Source of the DNA: Mycobacteroides salmoniphilum
GTDB taxonomy: Bacteria > Actinomycetota > Actinomycetes > Mycobacteriales > Mycobacteriaceae
Direction: 5' to 3'
DNA: 64,000 nt
NCBI RefSeq assembly: GCF_004924335.1
Contig: NZ_CP024633.1
Location: 3,162,001-3,226,000 of the forward strand
A program made the position numbers and the translations under genes. Numbering within the stretch: position 1 is the stretch's first letter; every line of letters begins with the position of its first letter. The notes beneath the pieces are model-generated. The model worked only from the letters and a program-made list of their open reading frames with translations, searched no databases and had not been told where the DNA came from. Below are positions 46,916 to 57,227 of this stretch, in pieces.

Positions 46916-48787
46916 ATGAAGACTGCGACCGACTGGGGCACCGAGGTATGGCGATCGCTGGTATGGATCGGCTGGGTGTTGCCGGTAACCATCGCGGCTT
47001 TTCTTACCGTCGCATTCTTGATTGTTCGGTTCACGCAGTGGGGTCGGCAATTCTGGCGCATCACCGGCCAGTACTTCACCACGCGCGAGGGGCGGGTGGG
47101 CTGGGCCCTGTTGGCACTGGTGCTGCTCTCGGTAGTCGTCAACGTCCGCCTGTCGGTGGTGTTCACCTACTACTACAACGACATGTCGGCATCGATTCAG
47201 TACATCGTCCAGGCGCTGGCGCGCGATGGCCAGGGCATGCCGGAGGCCAAGGCATTCTTCTGGCTGAACATCCGACGGTTCTGCCTGTTGGCGGGTATCA
47301 ACATCGCAGTGGTGGTCACCGACCTGTATCTGTTGCAGGCGTTCATCATTCGGTGGCGCGTGTGGCTCACCGACCGCATCACCACCGACTGGCTCTCGAA
47401 GCGCGCCTTCTACCGGTCACGTTTCATCGACAACACCATCGACAACCCAGATCAGCGAATTCAGGCTGATATCAACAACTTTGTCGCCATGTCGAGCGCG
47501 CCGGAGCAGCTGCAGAGTTCCTCGCTCCACCTGGCATTCGGTGCCGTGAACGCATGCATCTCACTGCCCTCGTTCACCATCATCCTGTGGAATCTGTCGG
47601 GTCCGCTGAACATTTTCGGATATGAAATGCCCAGAGCTCTGGTGTTTCTCACCTACATCTACGTGATCGTGACAACCTTGATCGCCTTCCGGATCGGGCG
47701 CCCACTGATCCGCAGATACTTCCTCAACGAACGCCTCAACGCCATGTTCCGTTACGCACTGGTGCGCCTGCGCGACACCTCAGAAAGCGTGGCCTTCTAT
47801 CGCGGCGAGAAGGCCGAGGCCAAGCAGCTCAAGGGCCGCTTCGATGGAATCATCGACAACTTCTGGCAGCTGGTCTATCGGAGCATGGGCTTCACGGGCT
47901 GGAACTTCGCGGTGTCGCAAACCGCGGCGGTCTTCAATTCCGTTCTGCAGGTTCCGCGGCTGATCGCGGGGCAGATTACCTATGGCGATGTAAGCCAAAG
48001 CGCCAGCGCCGCCGGCCAGCTGCAAACCTCCCTGTCCTTCTTCCGGAATGCCTACGACAACTTCGCCGCCTACCGCGCCACCGTCATGCGTCTGGACGGC
48101 CTGCTACAGGCCAACGCGCAGTCACGCGAGCTGCCGATGCTCGAGCCCGGCGATCAGGCGGACGGTGTCACGCTGCACAACATCTACGTCCGTAAGCCCA
48201 ACGGCGACACTCTGATCGACGACCTCAACCTCAGCCTCACCGCGGGGGACGCACTGCTGATCAAGGGACGGTCGGGGGGTGGCAAGACCACCCTGCTGCG
48301 CTCGCTGGCGGGACTGTGGCCGTACACCGATGGCGACTGGACCCGACCCGGCGGCGAACACGAGACATTGTTCCTGTCGCAGATGCCCTACCTCCCGCTG
48401 GGCGATCTGCGCGCCGCCGTGAGTTACCCGGCACCGCCGGACACCTTTACCGACGAGGAATTGCGCAACACCCTCGACAAGGTGGCACTTGGTCATTTGT
48501 CCGACCGGCTCGACGAAGAGTCCGACTGGATCAAGGTGCTCTCCCCCGGCGAGCAGCAGCGCGTCGCGTTCGCGCGGATACTGCTTCTCAAACCCAAGGC
48601 CATCTTCATGGATGAGTCGACGTCCTCACTCGATGAGGGGCTGGAATTCGCGCTCTACCGGCTCCTGCGCACCGAAGTCCCCGACTGCACACTCGTCAGC
48701 GTCGGCCATCGCAGCACGATCGATCAGCACCACGACCAGAAGCTGCAGCTGGAGGCCGATGGACGGTGGTCGCTGTCCCCCGTCTAA
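46916..48787 (+). CDS. BacA/Rv1819c-type ABC transporter (fused permease and ATPase)
   Basis: The 623-residue protein aligns by eye over its full length with Mtb Rv1819c: PWGRQFWRIT/WGRQFWRITGQYF near the start, then FIDNTIDNPDQRIQ, WNLSGPLNIFG, NERLNAMFRYALVRLRDTSESVAFYRGEKAE in the membrane domain, and ATPase motifs KGRSGGGKTTLLRSLAGLWPY, LSPGEQQRVAFARILL, IFMDESTSSLDEG. In Mtb this protein imports cobalamin and antimicrobial peptides such as bleomycin. Full-length. ATG 46916 follows GGAAGGC at a weak distance. Single gene with its own 131-bp upstream spacer. Confidence 0.93.
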   Translation: MKTATDWGTEVWRSLVWIGWVLPVTIAAFLTVAFLIVRFTQWGRQFWRITGQYFTTREGRVGWALLALVLLSVVVNVRLSVVFTYYYNDMSASIQYIVQALARDGQGMPEAKAFFWLNIRRFCLLAGINIAVVVTDLYLLQAFIIRWRVWLTDRITTDWLSKRAFYRSRFIDNTIDNPDQRIQADINNFVAMSSAPEQLQSSSLHLAFGAVNACISLPSFTIILWNLSGPLNIFGYEMPRALVFLTYIYVIVTTLIAFRIGRPLIRRYFLNERLNAMFRYALVRLRDTSESVAFYRGEKAEAKQLKGRFDGIIDNFWQLVYRSMGFTGWNFAVSQTAAVFNSVLQVPRLIAGQITYGDVSQSASAAGQLQTSLSFFRNAYDNFAAYRATVMRLDGLLQANAQSRELPMLEPGDQADGVTLHNIYVRKPNGDTLIDDLNLSLTAGDALLIKGRSGGGKTTLLRSLAGLWPYTDGDWTRPGGEHETLFLSQMPYLPLGDLRAAVSYPAPPDTFTDEELRNTLDKVALGHLSDRLDEESDWIKVLSPGEQQRVAFARILLLKPKAIFMDESTSSLDEGLEFALYRLLRTEVPDCTLVSVGHRSTIDQHHDQKLQLEADGRWSLSPV

Positions 48788-48857
48788 GCGCGCGCCATGT
48801 GCGGGGCGAGTAGTCTGAGATCGGTAGCTTCGTTAACTATCGCAAAAGGACGCATAT

Positions 48858-49901
48858 ATGGTCACCGTCTCTGCCTACGCCGCGACATCCGGCAAGGAAC
48901 CGCTGGTCCCCATCACGATCGAGCGCCGTGAGCTCGGTCCGCACGACGTCTTCATCGACATCAAGTTCGCCGGCATCTGCCACTCCGACATCCACACCGT
49001 CCGCGACGAATGGGGACGTGCCAACTACCCGATCGTGCCCGGCCACGAGATCGCCGGCGTCATCAGCGCGGTCGGTTCGGAAGTCACCAAATTCAAGCCA
49101 GGCGATCATGCGGGTGTCGGCTGCATGGTCGAGTCGTGCCGCACCTGTCCGCAGTGCCTGGCCGGGCTGCAGCAGTACTGCAGTGGCGGCGGCATGGTCG
49201 GCACCTACGGCGCCAAGGACCGCGACGGAACCCAGACGCAGGGCGGATACAGCCAGGCCGTCGTCGTCAATGAGGACTTCGTGCTGCGCATCCCCGACAG
49301 CCTGCCGTTGGACAAGGCAGCACCGCTGCTGTGCGCGGGCATCACCACCTATTCACCGCTACGGCACTGGGGTGCCGGTCCGGGCAAGCGCGTTGCGGTC
49401 ATCGGACTCGGCGGACTTGGGCACATGGCCGTCAAGCTGGGCGCCGCGATGGGCGCCGAGATCACGGTGCTGAGCCAGTCGCTGAAGAAGCTCGAAGACG
49501 GACTGAGCCTGGGTGCCAGCCACTACTACGCCACCTCGGACCCGGACACCTTCAAGAATCTGCGCTACGGCTTCGACCTCATCCTCAACACCGTCTCCGC
49601 CAATCTCGACATGGGCAAGTACCTCGGTCTGCTCAATGTGGACGGGACACTGGTCGAGCTCGGCGCACCGGAGAACCCCATCGAGGTTCCGGCCTTCCCG
49701 CTGCTCTTCGGCCGCCGTAGCCTGTCCGGTTCTGGCATCGGCGGTATTCCGGAAACCCAAGAGATGCTTGACTTCTGCGCCGAGCACAACATCGGCTCCG
49801 AGATCGAGGTCATTGATGCCAACTACATCAACGAGGCGTACGAGCGGGTGATCGCGAGCGATGTGCGGTACCGGTTCGTCATCGACACCGCCACTTTGTA
49901 A
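48858..49901 (+). CDS. adhC: NADP-dependent zinc alcohol dehydrogenase AdhC
   Basis: A 347-residue medium-chain dehydrogenase of the cinnamyl-alcohol/AdhC type. Catalytic zinc ligands are Cys41 (AGICHSDIH), His63 with Glu64 (VPGHEIAGV); structural zinc cysteines are 94, 97, 100 and 108. The cofactor motif is [17 protein letters not shown]. It reduces aldehydes to alcohols, so it could work with the carboxylic acid reductase, although they are 26 kb apart. Orthologue of Rv3045; a short AAAAGGA precedes ATG 48858. Confidence 0.94.
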   Translation: MVTVSAYAATSGKEPLVPITIERRELGPHDVFIDIKFAGICHSDIHTVRDEWGRANYPIVPGHEIAGVISAVGSEVTKFKPGDHAGVGCMVESCRTCPQCLAGLQQYCSGGGMVGTYGAKDRDGTQTQGGYSQAVVVNEDFVLRIPDSLPLDKAAPLLCAGITTYSPLRHWGAGPGKRVAVIGLGGLGHMAVKLGAAMGAEITVLSQSLKKLEDGLSLGASHYYATSDPDTFKNLRYGFDLILNTVSANLDMGKYLGLLNVDGTLVELGAPENPIEVPAFPLLFGRRSLSGSGIGGIPETQEMLDFCAEHNIGSEIEVIDANYINEAYERVIASDVRYRFVIDTATL

Positions 49902-49957
49902 GTTTCATCCCGAGTACAACCGGTGACTGATGTCGTCGGGGTGCCGATGCTGAGGGG

Positions 49958-51409
49958 ATGACCCGCGTCATCCGTTTCAACGCGTTCGATATGAATTGCG
50001 TTGCGCACCAATCCCCCGGCTTATGGCGGCACCCCGACGACCAGTCCTGGCGGTACAAGGATCTGTCCTACTGGACAAATCTGGCCAAGCTCCTCGAACG
50101 TGGCCGCTTCGACGGACTGTTCATCGCCGATGTGCTTGGTACCTATGACATCTATGACGCCAGCGACGAGGCGGCCATCCGCCAGGCCGCACAGATTCCG
50201 GTCGCCGATCCCCTGCTCTTGGTCTCGGCGATGGCGCTGGTCACTGAACACCTCGGCTTCGGGGTCACCACGGGCACCGGATTCGAACACCCATATCCGT
50301 TCGCGCGCAGGCTATCCACACTCGATCACCTGACCGGAGGCCGAGTCGGATGGAACGTCGTCACCGGGTACCTGCCTGCCGCGGCACGCAACATGGGACA
50401 AACTGACCAGCCGGCACACGATGCCCGGTACGACCACGCCGACGAGTACCTGGAGGTGCTCTACAAGCTGTGGGAAGGATCCTGGGAGGATGACGCCGTC
50501 GTCCGCGATGCCGCCCGCGGGGTCTTCACCGATCCCGACAAGGTGCACCACATCGGCCATGCGGGAACGCATTTCACCGTTCCCGGCGTCCATCTCGTCG
50601 AACCGTCGCCGCAGCGGACTCCGGTGATCTATCAAGCGGGATCCTCGCCGCGCGGGGTGCGCTTCGCCGCGGAGAACGCCGAGGCTGTCTTCACCGCGGC
50701 CCCCACCAAAGACCTGTTGCGCCAGACGGTCACCACCATCCGCCGCGAGCTGGAACTCGCCGGACGCGATCCTTACTCCGCCAAAATCTTCAACCTCACC
50801 ACCGTGGTCACCGGCGAGAATTCCGACGCGGCGCACGCCAAGCACCGCGAGCTGCTGAGCTATGGCAGTGCCGAGGGCGCACTGGTCTTCATGTCCGGCT
50901 GGATGGGCGTCGACCTGGCCCGCTACGGCCTGGACGAACCGATCGGAAATGTGGACTCCAACGCGATCCTGTCGGCGGTCGCGGCGTTTCAGGCCGCCAC
51001 CGACGACGGTCGGGAATGGAAGGTACGCGATATCGCCGAGTGGGGCGAGATCGGCGGTATGGGACCCCTTGTCGTCGGCTCCGGCACCGAGGTGGCCGAC
51101 ACCCTGCAGGAGTGGGTGGAGGAAACCGATGTCGATGGCTTCAACCTGGCCTACGCGATCACTCCGGGCACCTTCGAGGACTTCATCGAGCATGTCGTCC
51201 CGGTATTGACCGAACGCGGCGCATACCAAAATGACTACACCCCAGGAACATTGCGCCACAAGCTGCTGGGCAATGGCGACCGGTTGCCCGAGGAGCACCG
51301 GGGCGCCAGGTACCGGATCGGCGGACCACTCTCGACCATCATCGATCGACCATCCACCGTGCCGTCATCATCGGGGTCCACCGCACCGGCCCCTACCCGG
51401 GGGCGATAG
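49958..51409 (+). CDS. FMN-dependent NtaA/SnaA/DszA-type monooxygenase
   Basis: The 483-residue bacterial-luciferase-family protein matches the NtaA/SnaA/SoxA group: HPDDQSWRYKDLSYWTNLAKLLERGRFDGLFIADVLGTYD, ATRRLSTLDHLTGGRVGWNVVTGYLP (here FARRLSTLDH), RYDHADEYLEVLYKLWEGSWEDDAV and TPVIYQAGSSPRG. These are two-component enzymes that need a separate NADH:FMN reductase, not seen in this window. Substrates in the family include nitrilotriacetate, pristinamycin and dibenzothiophene sulfone. Single gene 56 bp after adhC, not in the Mtb locus. Confidence 0.92.
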   Translation: MTRVIRFNAFDMNCVAHQSPGLWRHPDDQSWRYKDLSYWTNLAKLLERGRFDGLFIADVLGTYDIYDASDEAAIRQAAQIPVADPLLLVSAMALVTEHLGFGVTTGTGFEHPYPFARRLSTLDHLTGGRVGWNVVTGYLPAAARNMGQTDQPAHDARYDHADEYLEVLYKLWEGSWEDDAVVRDAARGVFTDPDKVHHIGHAGTHFTVPGVHLVEPSPQRTPVIYQAGSSPRGVRFAAENAEAVFTAAPTKDLLRQTVTTIRRELELAGRDPYSAKIFNLTTVVTGENSDAAHAKHRELLSYGSAEGALVFMSGWMGVDLARYGLDEPIGNVDSNAILSAVAAFQAATDDGREWKVRDIAEWGEIGGMGPLVVGSGTEVADTLQEWVEETDVDGFNLAYAITPGTFEDFIEHVVPVLTERGAYQNDYTPGTLRHKLLGNGDRLPEEHRGARYRIGGPLSTIIDRPSTVPSSSGSTAPAPTRGR

Positions 51410-51418
51410 ATTGCGTCC

Positions 51419-51943
51419 ATGGACAACCGGGGCGTCAGAGCCCTGCTGATCACAGGTGTTGCGGCGCTGTACCTGACGCCTCTCGGCGCCTGCCGCGCCT
51501 CCGCCGAGCCGCCACCGGATTTCCCTGACCTGAGCGCGCTCCCTACCGTCGATTCCCGGCAGTACTTCAGCGTCAAGGTCTATCGTTTCGTGACACCCGA
51601 TGGCGTCGTGTGCGAAAGCGCCGGGTGGAACCCGTACTTCCAGTGGACCTGCGCTGGACCGAAAGGCAGCGGGTCGGCCCAATTGGACCTGGGAGCCTAC
51701 GCACGGACCAACGGCGTACCCGCGACGGTGGGCGAATCGCAGGGCACCACCGAGATGTCCGGCATTCCGGTGCTACCCAGCCAACACCAGGTGCGGATAG
51801 CCGCACCCGTGCACAAGAACGACGGCAGCCAGACCACATTGGTGTGCGCCACCCCGGCGCCCAAGACCACAGCGTGTGTGGTCGATGATGTCCGCGGTAG
51901 GCACGGATTTGTGCTGAGCCCAGAACGCAACTGGGCGTTCTAG
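51419..51943 (+). CDS. Secreted protein of unknown function
   Basis: The 174-residue product has a signal peptide (ALLITGVAALYLTPLGACRASA, cleavage near residue 29) and a cysteine-containing mature domain (GVVCESAGWNPYFQWTCAGP; TLVCATPAPKTTACVVDDVRGRHGFVLSPE) with two likely disulfides. Similar small exported proteins with a C-terminal GRHGFVLSPE-type end are frequent in mycobacteria; I know no function. It starts 9 bp after the monooxygenase stop and ends directly against the convergent DUF3349 gene. Confidence 0.78.
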   Translation: MDNRGVRALLITGVAALYLTPLGACRASAEPPPDFPDLSALPTVDSRQYFSVKVYRFVTPDGVVCESAGWNPYFQWTCAGPKGSGSAQLDLGAYARTNGVPATVGESQGTTEMSGIPVLPSQHQVRIAAPVHKNDGSQTTLVCATPAPKTTACVVDDVRGRHGFVLSPERNWAF

Positions 51944-52273
51944 TTACGCGTTGAGTGCGGTGGCGTCCACACCGGCCAGGGGCCACCCACCAGCGGCCAG
52001 GCGTGAGGCAACACGTGAAATGTCTTGAGCGGTCGGCTCATCCTTGGTGACATCCGAGATGAACTTCTCGATCTCGTCCTTGCTCACCACACCGTCCAGC
52101 TGTGCAACCGACGCGGGGTCGGTCAGCTTGGCGACCACTTCCTTGACCTGCTCTTCGGTCAGCGTGCGGCGCAACAGCGCCAACAGCGGGAACCGATCCG
52201 TGGGAGGTACCCCTTCTGGGTATCCGGCGGACAGCCAGGACAGGATCGAACCGATAATCGATGTGCTCGTCAC
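51944..52273 (-). CDS. DUF3349 protein, Rv3046c-like
   Basis: A 109-residue helical protein of the DUF3349 family: PEGVPPTDRFPLLALLRRTLTEEQVKEVVAKLTDPASVAQLDGVVSKDEIEKFISDVTKDEPTAQDISRVASRLAAGGWPLAG. Mtb has several (Rv3046c, Rv0543c) of unknown function, some small and saposin-like in fold. GTG start. It follows nrdF in the same direction beyond a strong terminator, so it is probably transcribed on its own. Position matches Mtb Rv3046c. Confidence 0.85.
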   Translation of the reverse strand: MTSTSIIGSILSWLSAGYPEGVPPTDRFPLLALLRRTLTEEQVKEVVAKLTDPASVAQLDGVVSKDEIEKFISDVTKDEPTAQDISRVASRLAAGGWPLAGVDATALNA

Positions 52274-52372
52274 GGTAATAGTGTCCCCGCAGCAGGTTCA
52301 CAGCGCGAGGTGACATCAGTACAGTTCACCGGCCGTTCATGTGTGAATCCGCCACTACCCGCGACCTGACAG

Positions 52373-52408
52373 GAAAGCCCCCGAACACTTGGCGTGTCGG
52401 GGGCTTTC
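52373..52408 (-). terminator. Stem-loop terminator downstream of nrdF
   Basis: GAAAGCCCCCGA pairs with CGGGGGCTTTC, with further ACAC/GTGT pairing and one bulged A, around a TTGG loop. On the reverse strand the hairpin ends 23 bp after the nrdF stop; G+C stem with short T-run on the exit side. Confidence 0.75.
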
Positions 52409-52430
52409 ATGTTTAGCGACGTCGAGAAAC

Positions 52431-53510
<1,080 letters not shown>

Positions 53511-53555
53511 TTAAGCGTGTCGAGCCCAATCGCAAGAATCTCTAGTGACGCAAAC

Positions 53556-53568
53556 TTGACACGTGTAA
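53556..53568 (+). promoter_or_regulatory. Possible operator TTGACACGTGTAA before the SDR gene
   Basis: The palindrome ACACGTGT (53559-53566) sits in TTGACACGTGTAA, 11 bp before the SDR ATG. TTGACA could also serve as a −35, but the spacing to the ATG leaves no room for a −10, so an operator for a TetR-type regulator is the better reading. Confidence 0.35.
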
Positions 53569-53579
53569 AGTCCGTGGTC

Positions 53580-54446
53580 ATGGGCTCATCCAGGGACAAG
53601 ATCTACGGGAAAACGATCGCCATCACCGGTGCCGCACGCGGGATCGGATATGCCACCGCCACCGCGCTGCTGCGCCGGGGCGCCCGGGTGGTGATCGGCG
53701 ACCGTGATGTTGAGGCGCTCGGAGCAGCGGTCGAGGGCCTCAAGGAAGAAGGAAACGTCGACGCCCATCCCGTGGACGTGACCGACCCCGCCTCGTTCAA
53801 GCGTTTTCTGGAGGCTGCCGGCGCCGCCGGACCGGTCGATGTGCTCGTCAACAATGCGGGCGTCATGCCGATCGGGCCGTTCCTGTCCACGAGCGACGGC
53901 GCAATCAGGTCGATGCTGGAGGTCAACCTGTACGGCGTCATCAATGGGTGTCGTCTGGCGCTTCCCGAGATGGTGGCACGCCGCGGCGGTCAGATCGTCA
54001 ACATCGCATCCGTGGCCGGCCTCATGGCGGCACCCGGTATGGCCGTGTACAACGCTTCCAAGTTCGGCGTTGTCGGCCTGTCCCGCGCGCTGAGCGACGA
54101 GTTCGAGCCGCAAGGGGTCCAGGTCAGCGCTGTACTACCGACCTTCACCAACACCGAACTGATCGCGGGCACTGATTCGACCGGCGCGCAGAAACCCGTC
54201 GAACCCGAAGACATCGCGGCGGCCGTGGTGCGGATCATCGAAAAGCCGCGCGTCCAGGTCACTGTCCCGAAGCCACTCGGCGCGGTGACCACAATCGTCA
54301 ATTCGCTGCCCACCAAGGTCCGCCGATTCATGAGCAAGAAGACCGGAACCGACCGCGTGTTCCTCGAGATCGACACGAAAGCACGCAGTGCGTACGAGAA
54401 CCGTGCGGGTTCGAGCCTGGGTGTGACCAAACCCGAGGGCGAATAG
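53580..54446 (+). CDS. Short-chain dehydrogenase, Rv3057c-like
   Basis: The 288-residue classical SDR has GKTIAITGAARGIGYATA (cofactor), NNAGVMPIG, the Ser of NIASVAGL and the catalytic Tyr/Lys in MAVYNASKFGVVGL. The D-residue after beta-2 (VIGDRDVEAL) suggests NAD+ rather than NADP+. A C-terminal tail of about 60 residues extends beyond the minimal domain. ATG 53580 is chosen because earlier in-frame codons would cover the palindromic sequence. Resembles the SDR Rv3057c of Mtb; substrate unknown. Confidence 0.87.
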   Translation: MGSSRDKIYGKTIAITGAARGIGYATATALLRRGARVVIGDRDVEALGAAVEGLKEEGNVDAHPVDVTDPASFKRFLEAAGAAGPVDVLVNNAGVMPIGPFLSTSDGAIRSMLEVNLYGVINGCRLALPEMVARRGGQIVNIASVAGLMAAPGMAVYNASKFGVVGLSRALSDEFEPQGVQVSAVLPTFTNTELIAGTDSTGAQKPVEPEDIAAAVVRIIEKPRVQVTVPKPLGAVTTIVNSLPTKVRRFMSKKTGTDRVFLEIDTKARSAYENRAGSSLGVTKPEGE

Positions 54447-54475
54447 ACGCACTCGCGGCCCTTACTATTTGATAC

Positions 54476-55669
54476 GTGACCGAGAAGCACTACGACATTG
54501 CGGTAGTCGGCGGGGGCCCGGCCGGGTCATCCGCGGCCTGGCAGGCCGCTCGCACGGGCGCCAGCGTGGTTCTCGTCGATAAGGCCGAGTTCCCGCGGGA
54601 TAAGCCATGCGGCGACGGGCTGACCGCCCGCGCGGTGAGCTACCTGCAGAAGATGGGCCTGGCCCATGAGGTCGCCCAGTTCCACCGGGTCGATGGTGTG
54701 CGCGTCGACAGCGGCAGTGTCTGGGAGCTCACCTTCCCCCAGCGTCCCGGGATGCCCAATCACGGGCATGTGGTGCGCCGGCCCGAGCTGGACACGCTGC
54801 TGCTCAAGCACGCCGAGTCCGCGGGCGTCGAAGTGCGCCAGTCCACCGAGGCGGTGGGCCCGATCGGCGATGGCAATCTGGTCAAGGGCATTGAGGTCAA
54901 GACCGCGAATGGATCTCGCGAGACCATCTCGGCCGACGCGGTGATCGTGGCCGACGGCGCCTACTCCCCCATCAAGCGCGCGATGAACCTCGACTCGGAG
55001 GTCAAGGGGTACACCGCGATTGCGATCCGCGCCGAGATGGAAGCCAACCGCGAAGACTCGAACATGCTCGACATCGACCTGCGGTTGCACCATAAGAATG
55101 ACGCGCTGATCGGATACGGCTGGGTATTCCCGCTCGGTGCCGGGCGGATCAATATCGGCATCGGGTACGTCAACAGCTACAAGAAGTGGCAGGACGTCAA
55201 CGCGGCGCAGGTGCTGGACACTTACATGAAGAAGCTGCCCCGGGAGTGGGAGCTGCCCGATCTGGCCGAGCTGCGCAAGAACAAGGGCGTGCGGGCCTGG
55301 CGCCTCCCGATGGGATTCACCGCATGGCCGCCCTGGCGCCCCGGCGTGCTGTTCGCCGGTGACGCGCTGGGCGCGGGCAAGCCGGTCAGTGGTGCCGGCA
55401 TCTCGAAGGCACTCGAATCCGGTTTGGCGGCAGGTGAATGCGCGGTGGCGGCGTTGCAGAACGCCGGTCCGCAAGACTTCACCAACTACCAGCAGCGGAT
55501 GAATGACGCCTGGGGCCGGGAGTACCAGCGGGGACGGATCATGCACCGGGCGTTGGGCAATCCGTGGCTGTGCGACAAGGGCATCAAGCTGATGGACAAC
55601 TCGATGTTCCGCGACAATCTGCTGAAGGTCTTGTACAAGCGGGCCCAGGGCCCCGGCCACAAGCACTGA
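54476..55669 (+). CDS. Geranylgeranyl reductase-family flavoprotein
   Basis: A 397-residue FAD-dependent reductase. The N-terminal Rossmann motif is DIAVVGGGPAGSSAAWQAAR, the family's CGDGLTARAVSYLQKMGL follows, and GYGWVFPLGAGRINIGIGYVNS and GVLFAGDALGAGKPVSGAGISKALESGLAAG are the substrate and FAD segments. Members reduce isoprenoid double bonds in menaquinone, polyprenols or archaeal-type lipids; MenJ (Rv0561c) is the related Mtb enzyme for menaquinone. Whether this is MenJ or a paralogue cannot be settled. GTG start, 29 bp after the SDR stop; co-transcription is likely. Confidence 0.85.
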   Translation: MTEKHYDIAVVGGGPAGSSAAWQAARTGASVVLVDKAEFPRDKPCGDGLTARAVSYLQKMGLAHEVAQFHRVDGVRVDSGSVWELTFPQRPGMPNHGHVVRRPELDTLLLKHAESAGVEVRQSTEAVGPIGDGNLVKGIEVKTANGSRETISADAVIVADGAYSPIKRAMNLDSEVKGYTAIAIRAEMEANREDSNMLDIDLRLHHKNDALIGYGWVFPLGAGRINIGIGYVNSYKKWQDVNAAQVLDTYMKKLPREWELPDLAELRKNKGVRAWRLPMGFTAWPPWRPGVLFAGDALGAGKPVSGAGISKALESGLAAGECAVAALQNAGPQDFTNYQQRMNDAWGREYQRGRIMHRALGNPWLCDKGIKLMDNSMFRDNLLKVLYKRAQGPGHKH

Positions 55670-55675
55670 TCTGCC

Positions 55676-56344
55676 GTGTGGTCGATCCGGCGGCGCGAGA
55701 TGATACTCGCCACCGGACTGTCAAGTGTGGCAGGTTTTCTCGACGCGATCGGGTTCGTACATCTGGGCGGGTACTTCCTGTCCTTCATGAGCGGTAACAC
55801 GACCAGGATGGCCGCCTCGACGGCCGCACAACAGTGGGAATCCGCCTACAAGGCAGCCGGTTTGATCGCCATGTTCTTCATCGGCGTGATGATCGGCGCC
55901 ATCGCGTCACGCGTCAGCGGCGATCACGAGCGGGTCGCCGTGCTGGCGGTCGCCTCGACAACCGTGGCCGCGGCGGCGATCACACAGGAATTCGGAGCGG
56001 GTGTCGCGGCGCTGCTCCTCACGGCGCTGGCCATGGGTGCGATGAACTCGGTTTTCCAGCGCTCCGGCGAGGTCCAGGTTGGCCTCACCTACATCACCGG
56101 CACCGTCGTGAAGGCCGGACAGCGGCTCGTCGACGCGTTCTTCGGCGGACCCCGATGGGTGTGGCTGCGCTACATCACGCTGTGGGCGGGCCTGACCGCC
56201 GGCGCCGTGTCGGGCGCCGCGACCTACCACCGCATCGGGCTCGATGCGCTGTGGATCGGATGGGCACTCCTGCTCATCGCCACGGCCACCACGTGGCTGG
56301 TACGCCGATCGAGCCCCGCCCGGCCGGTACTAGATCCGGATTAG
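55676..56344 (+). CDS. DUF1275 (YoaK) membrane protein
   Basis: The 222-residue protein has six predicted helices and the DUF1275 start pattern SSVAGFLDAIGFVHLGGYFLSFMSGNTTRMAAS, where GFVHLGGYF and MSGNT are family signatures. Function unknown, suspected transporter or permease component. GTG start, 6 bp after the flavoprotein gene, so probably the third gene of the same operon. Its 3' end overlaps the convergent MDMPI-type gene by 15 bp. Confidence 0.88.
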   Translation: MWSIRRREMILATGLSSVAGFLDAIGFVHLGGYFLSFMSGNTTRMAASTAAQQWESAYKAAGLIAMFFIGVMIGAIASRVSGDHERVAVLAVASTTVAAAAITQEFGAGVAALLLTALAMGAMNSVFQRSGEVQVGLTYITGTVVKAGQRLVDAFFGGPRWVWLRYITLWAGLTAGAVSGAATYHRIGLDALWIGWALLLIATATTWLVRRSSPARPVLDPD

Positions 56345-57067
56345 ATCCAGCACCTGCTCCACGCGGGCGCCATCTCCGTCGACTGCCAGGCGTGACAACG
56401 GAACCCGGTGCCACAGCGCAAGCAGCAGATCGGACGTGGACGCCGTGATCGTGGCGTCCGGTACGGCGTCTTCGTCCACGATGCCAATGGCATCGGCATC
56501 CACACGCAGCAGCCACGAACCGTCCGCGTCGCTGGCGGTCAAGAGGATTCGTGCTCCCCGAAGGCCTTCCGGGGTCCCGCCTTCACGTCCGATACGGCGG
56601 GGCGTGAACAGCTCCGACCACTCGCCGATGCCGTCAGCCGCCAGGGCAGCGTCGATGGGTTCGGCGTCCCATCCGCGATAGGCGTGCTCAATGTCCCAGC
56701 GGTGCACCGCCACCTCGTTTGCCTGCCTGCGATACCAGAACCGCACCGGCCGCTCACCGAAGGGCGATTTCGTCGGCGCATCAAGGTCTTTCGACGTCAA
56801 AGCGGCGACGAGATTGTCCGCACGGTCGGCGTACCAACCGATGACGGCCTCCCCTGTCGGGGCGTCCGGGTCGACGTCGGTGTATGGAATCTTTTGACCG
56901 ACAATGACTCCCACTGCCCAGTGGTGCACTCCCCCGAGATGGGCAACGACGTCGCGCGCCGTCCATCCCGGACAGGACGGTGCCTTATGGTCCAGGTACT
57001 CGGACGACGTCGCCGCGACCGCCGATATCCCGTTACGCAGCGCTTCCAGCCACTGTTCAGGCGTCAC
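56330..57067 (-). CDS. Maleylpyruvate isomerase-family (DinB/MDMPI-type) enzyme, possibly mycothiol-dependent
   Basis: The 245-residue protein follows the TIGR03083/MDMPI_N layout: APSCPGWTARDVVAHLGGVHHWAVGV at the N-terminus (the first metal-His is VAHLGG; HH in GVHHW is adjacent) and VRFWYRRQANEVAVHRWDIEHA with two further histidines, a DinB-like four-helix metal site, then a C-terminal lid domain. Several such enzymes use mycothiol. Substrate unknown. ATG 57067; the small upstream spacer to 57227 has no recognisable motif. Confidence 0.85.
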   Translation of the reverse strand: MTPEQWLEALRNGISAVAATSSEYLDHKAPSCPGWTARDVVAHLGGVHHWAVGVIVGQKIPYTDVDPDAPTGEAVIGWYADRADNLVAALTSKDLDAPTKSPFGERPVRFWYRRQANEVAVHRWDIEHAYRGWDAEPIDAALAADGIGEWSELFTPRRIGREGGTPEGLRGARILLTASDADGSWLLRVDADAIGIVDEDAVPDATITASTSDLLLALWHRVPLSRLAVDGDGARVEQVLDLIRI

Positions 57068-57227
57068 GCGCCCATTAGATCACTGACGAGTCTGAATCTC
57101 GCGCCGGTTTCGGGACGATAAGCGTCGCGAGACTCAGACTCGGCGCTGCGGCTATCCACGAGCCCACCGCCAACGCCGAGATTCCCGCCCCCTCCCACCC
57201 CGAAAGAGCCGACACCAGGACGCGGCG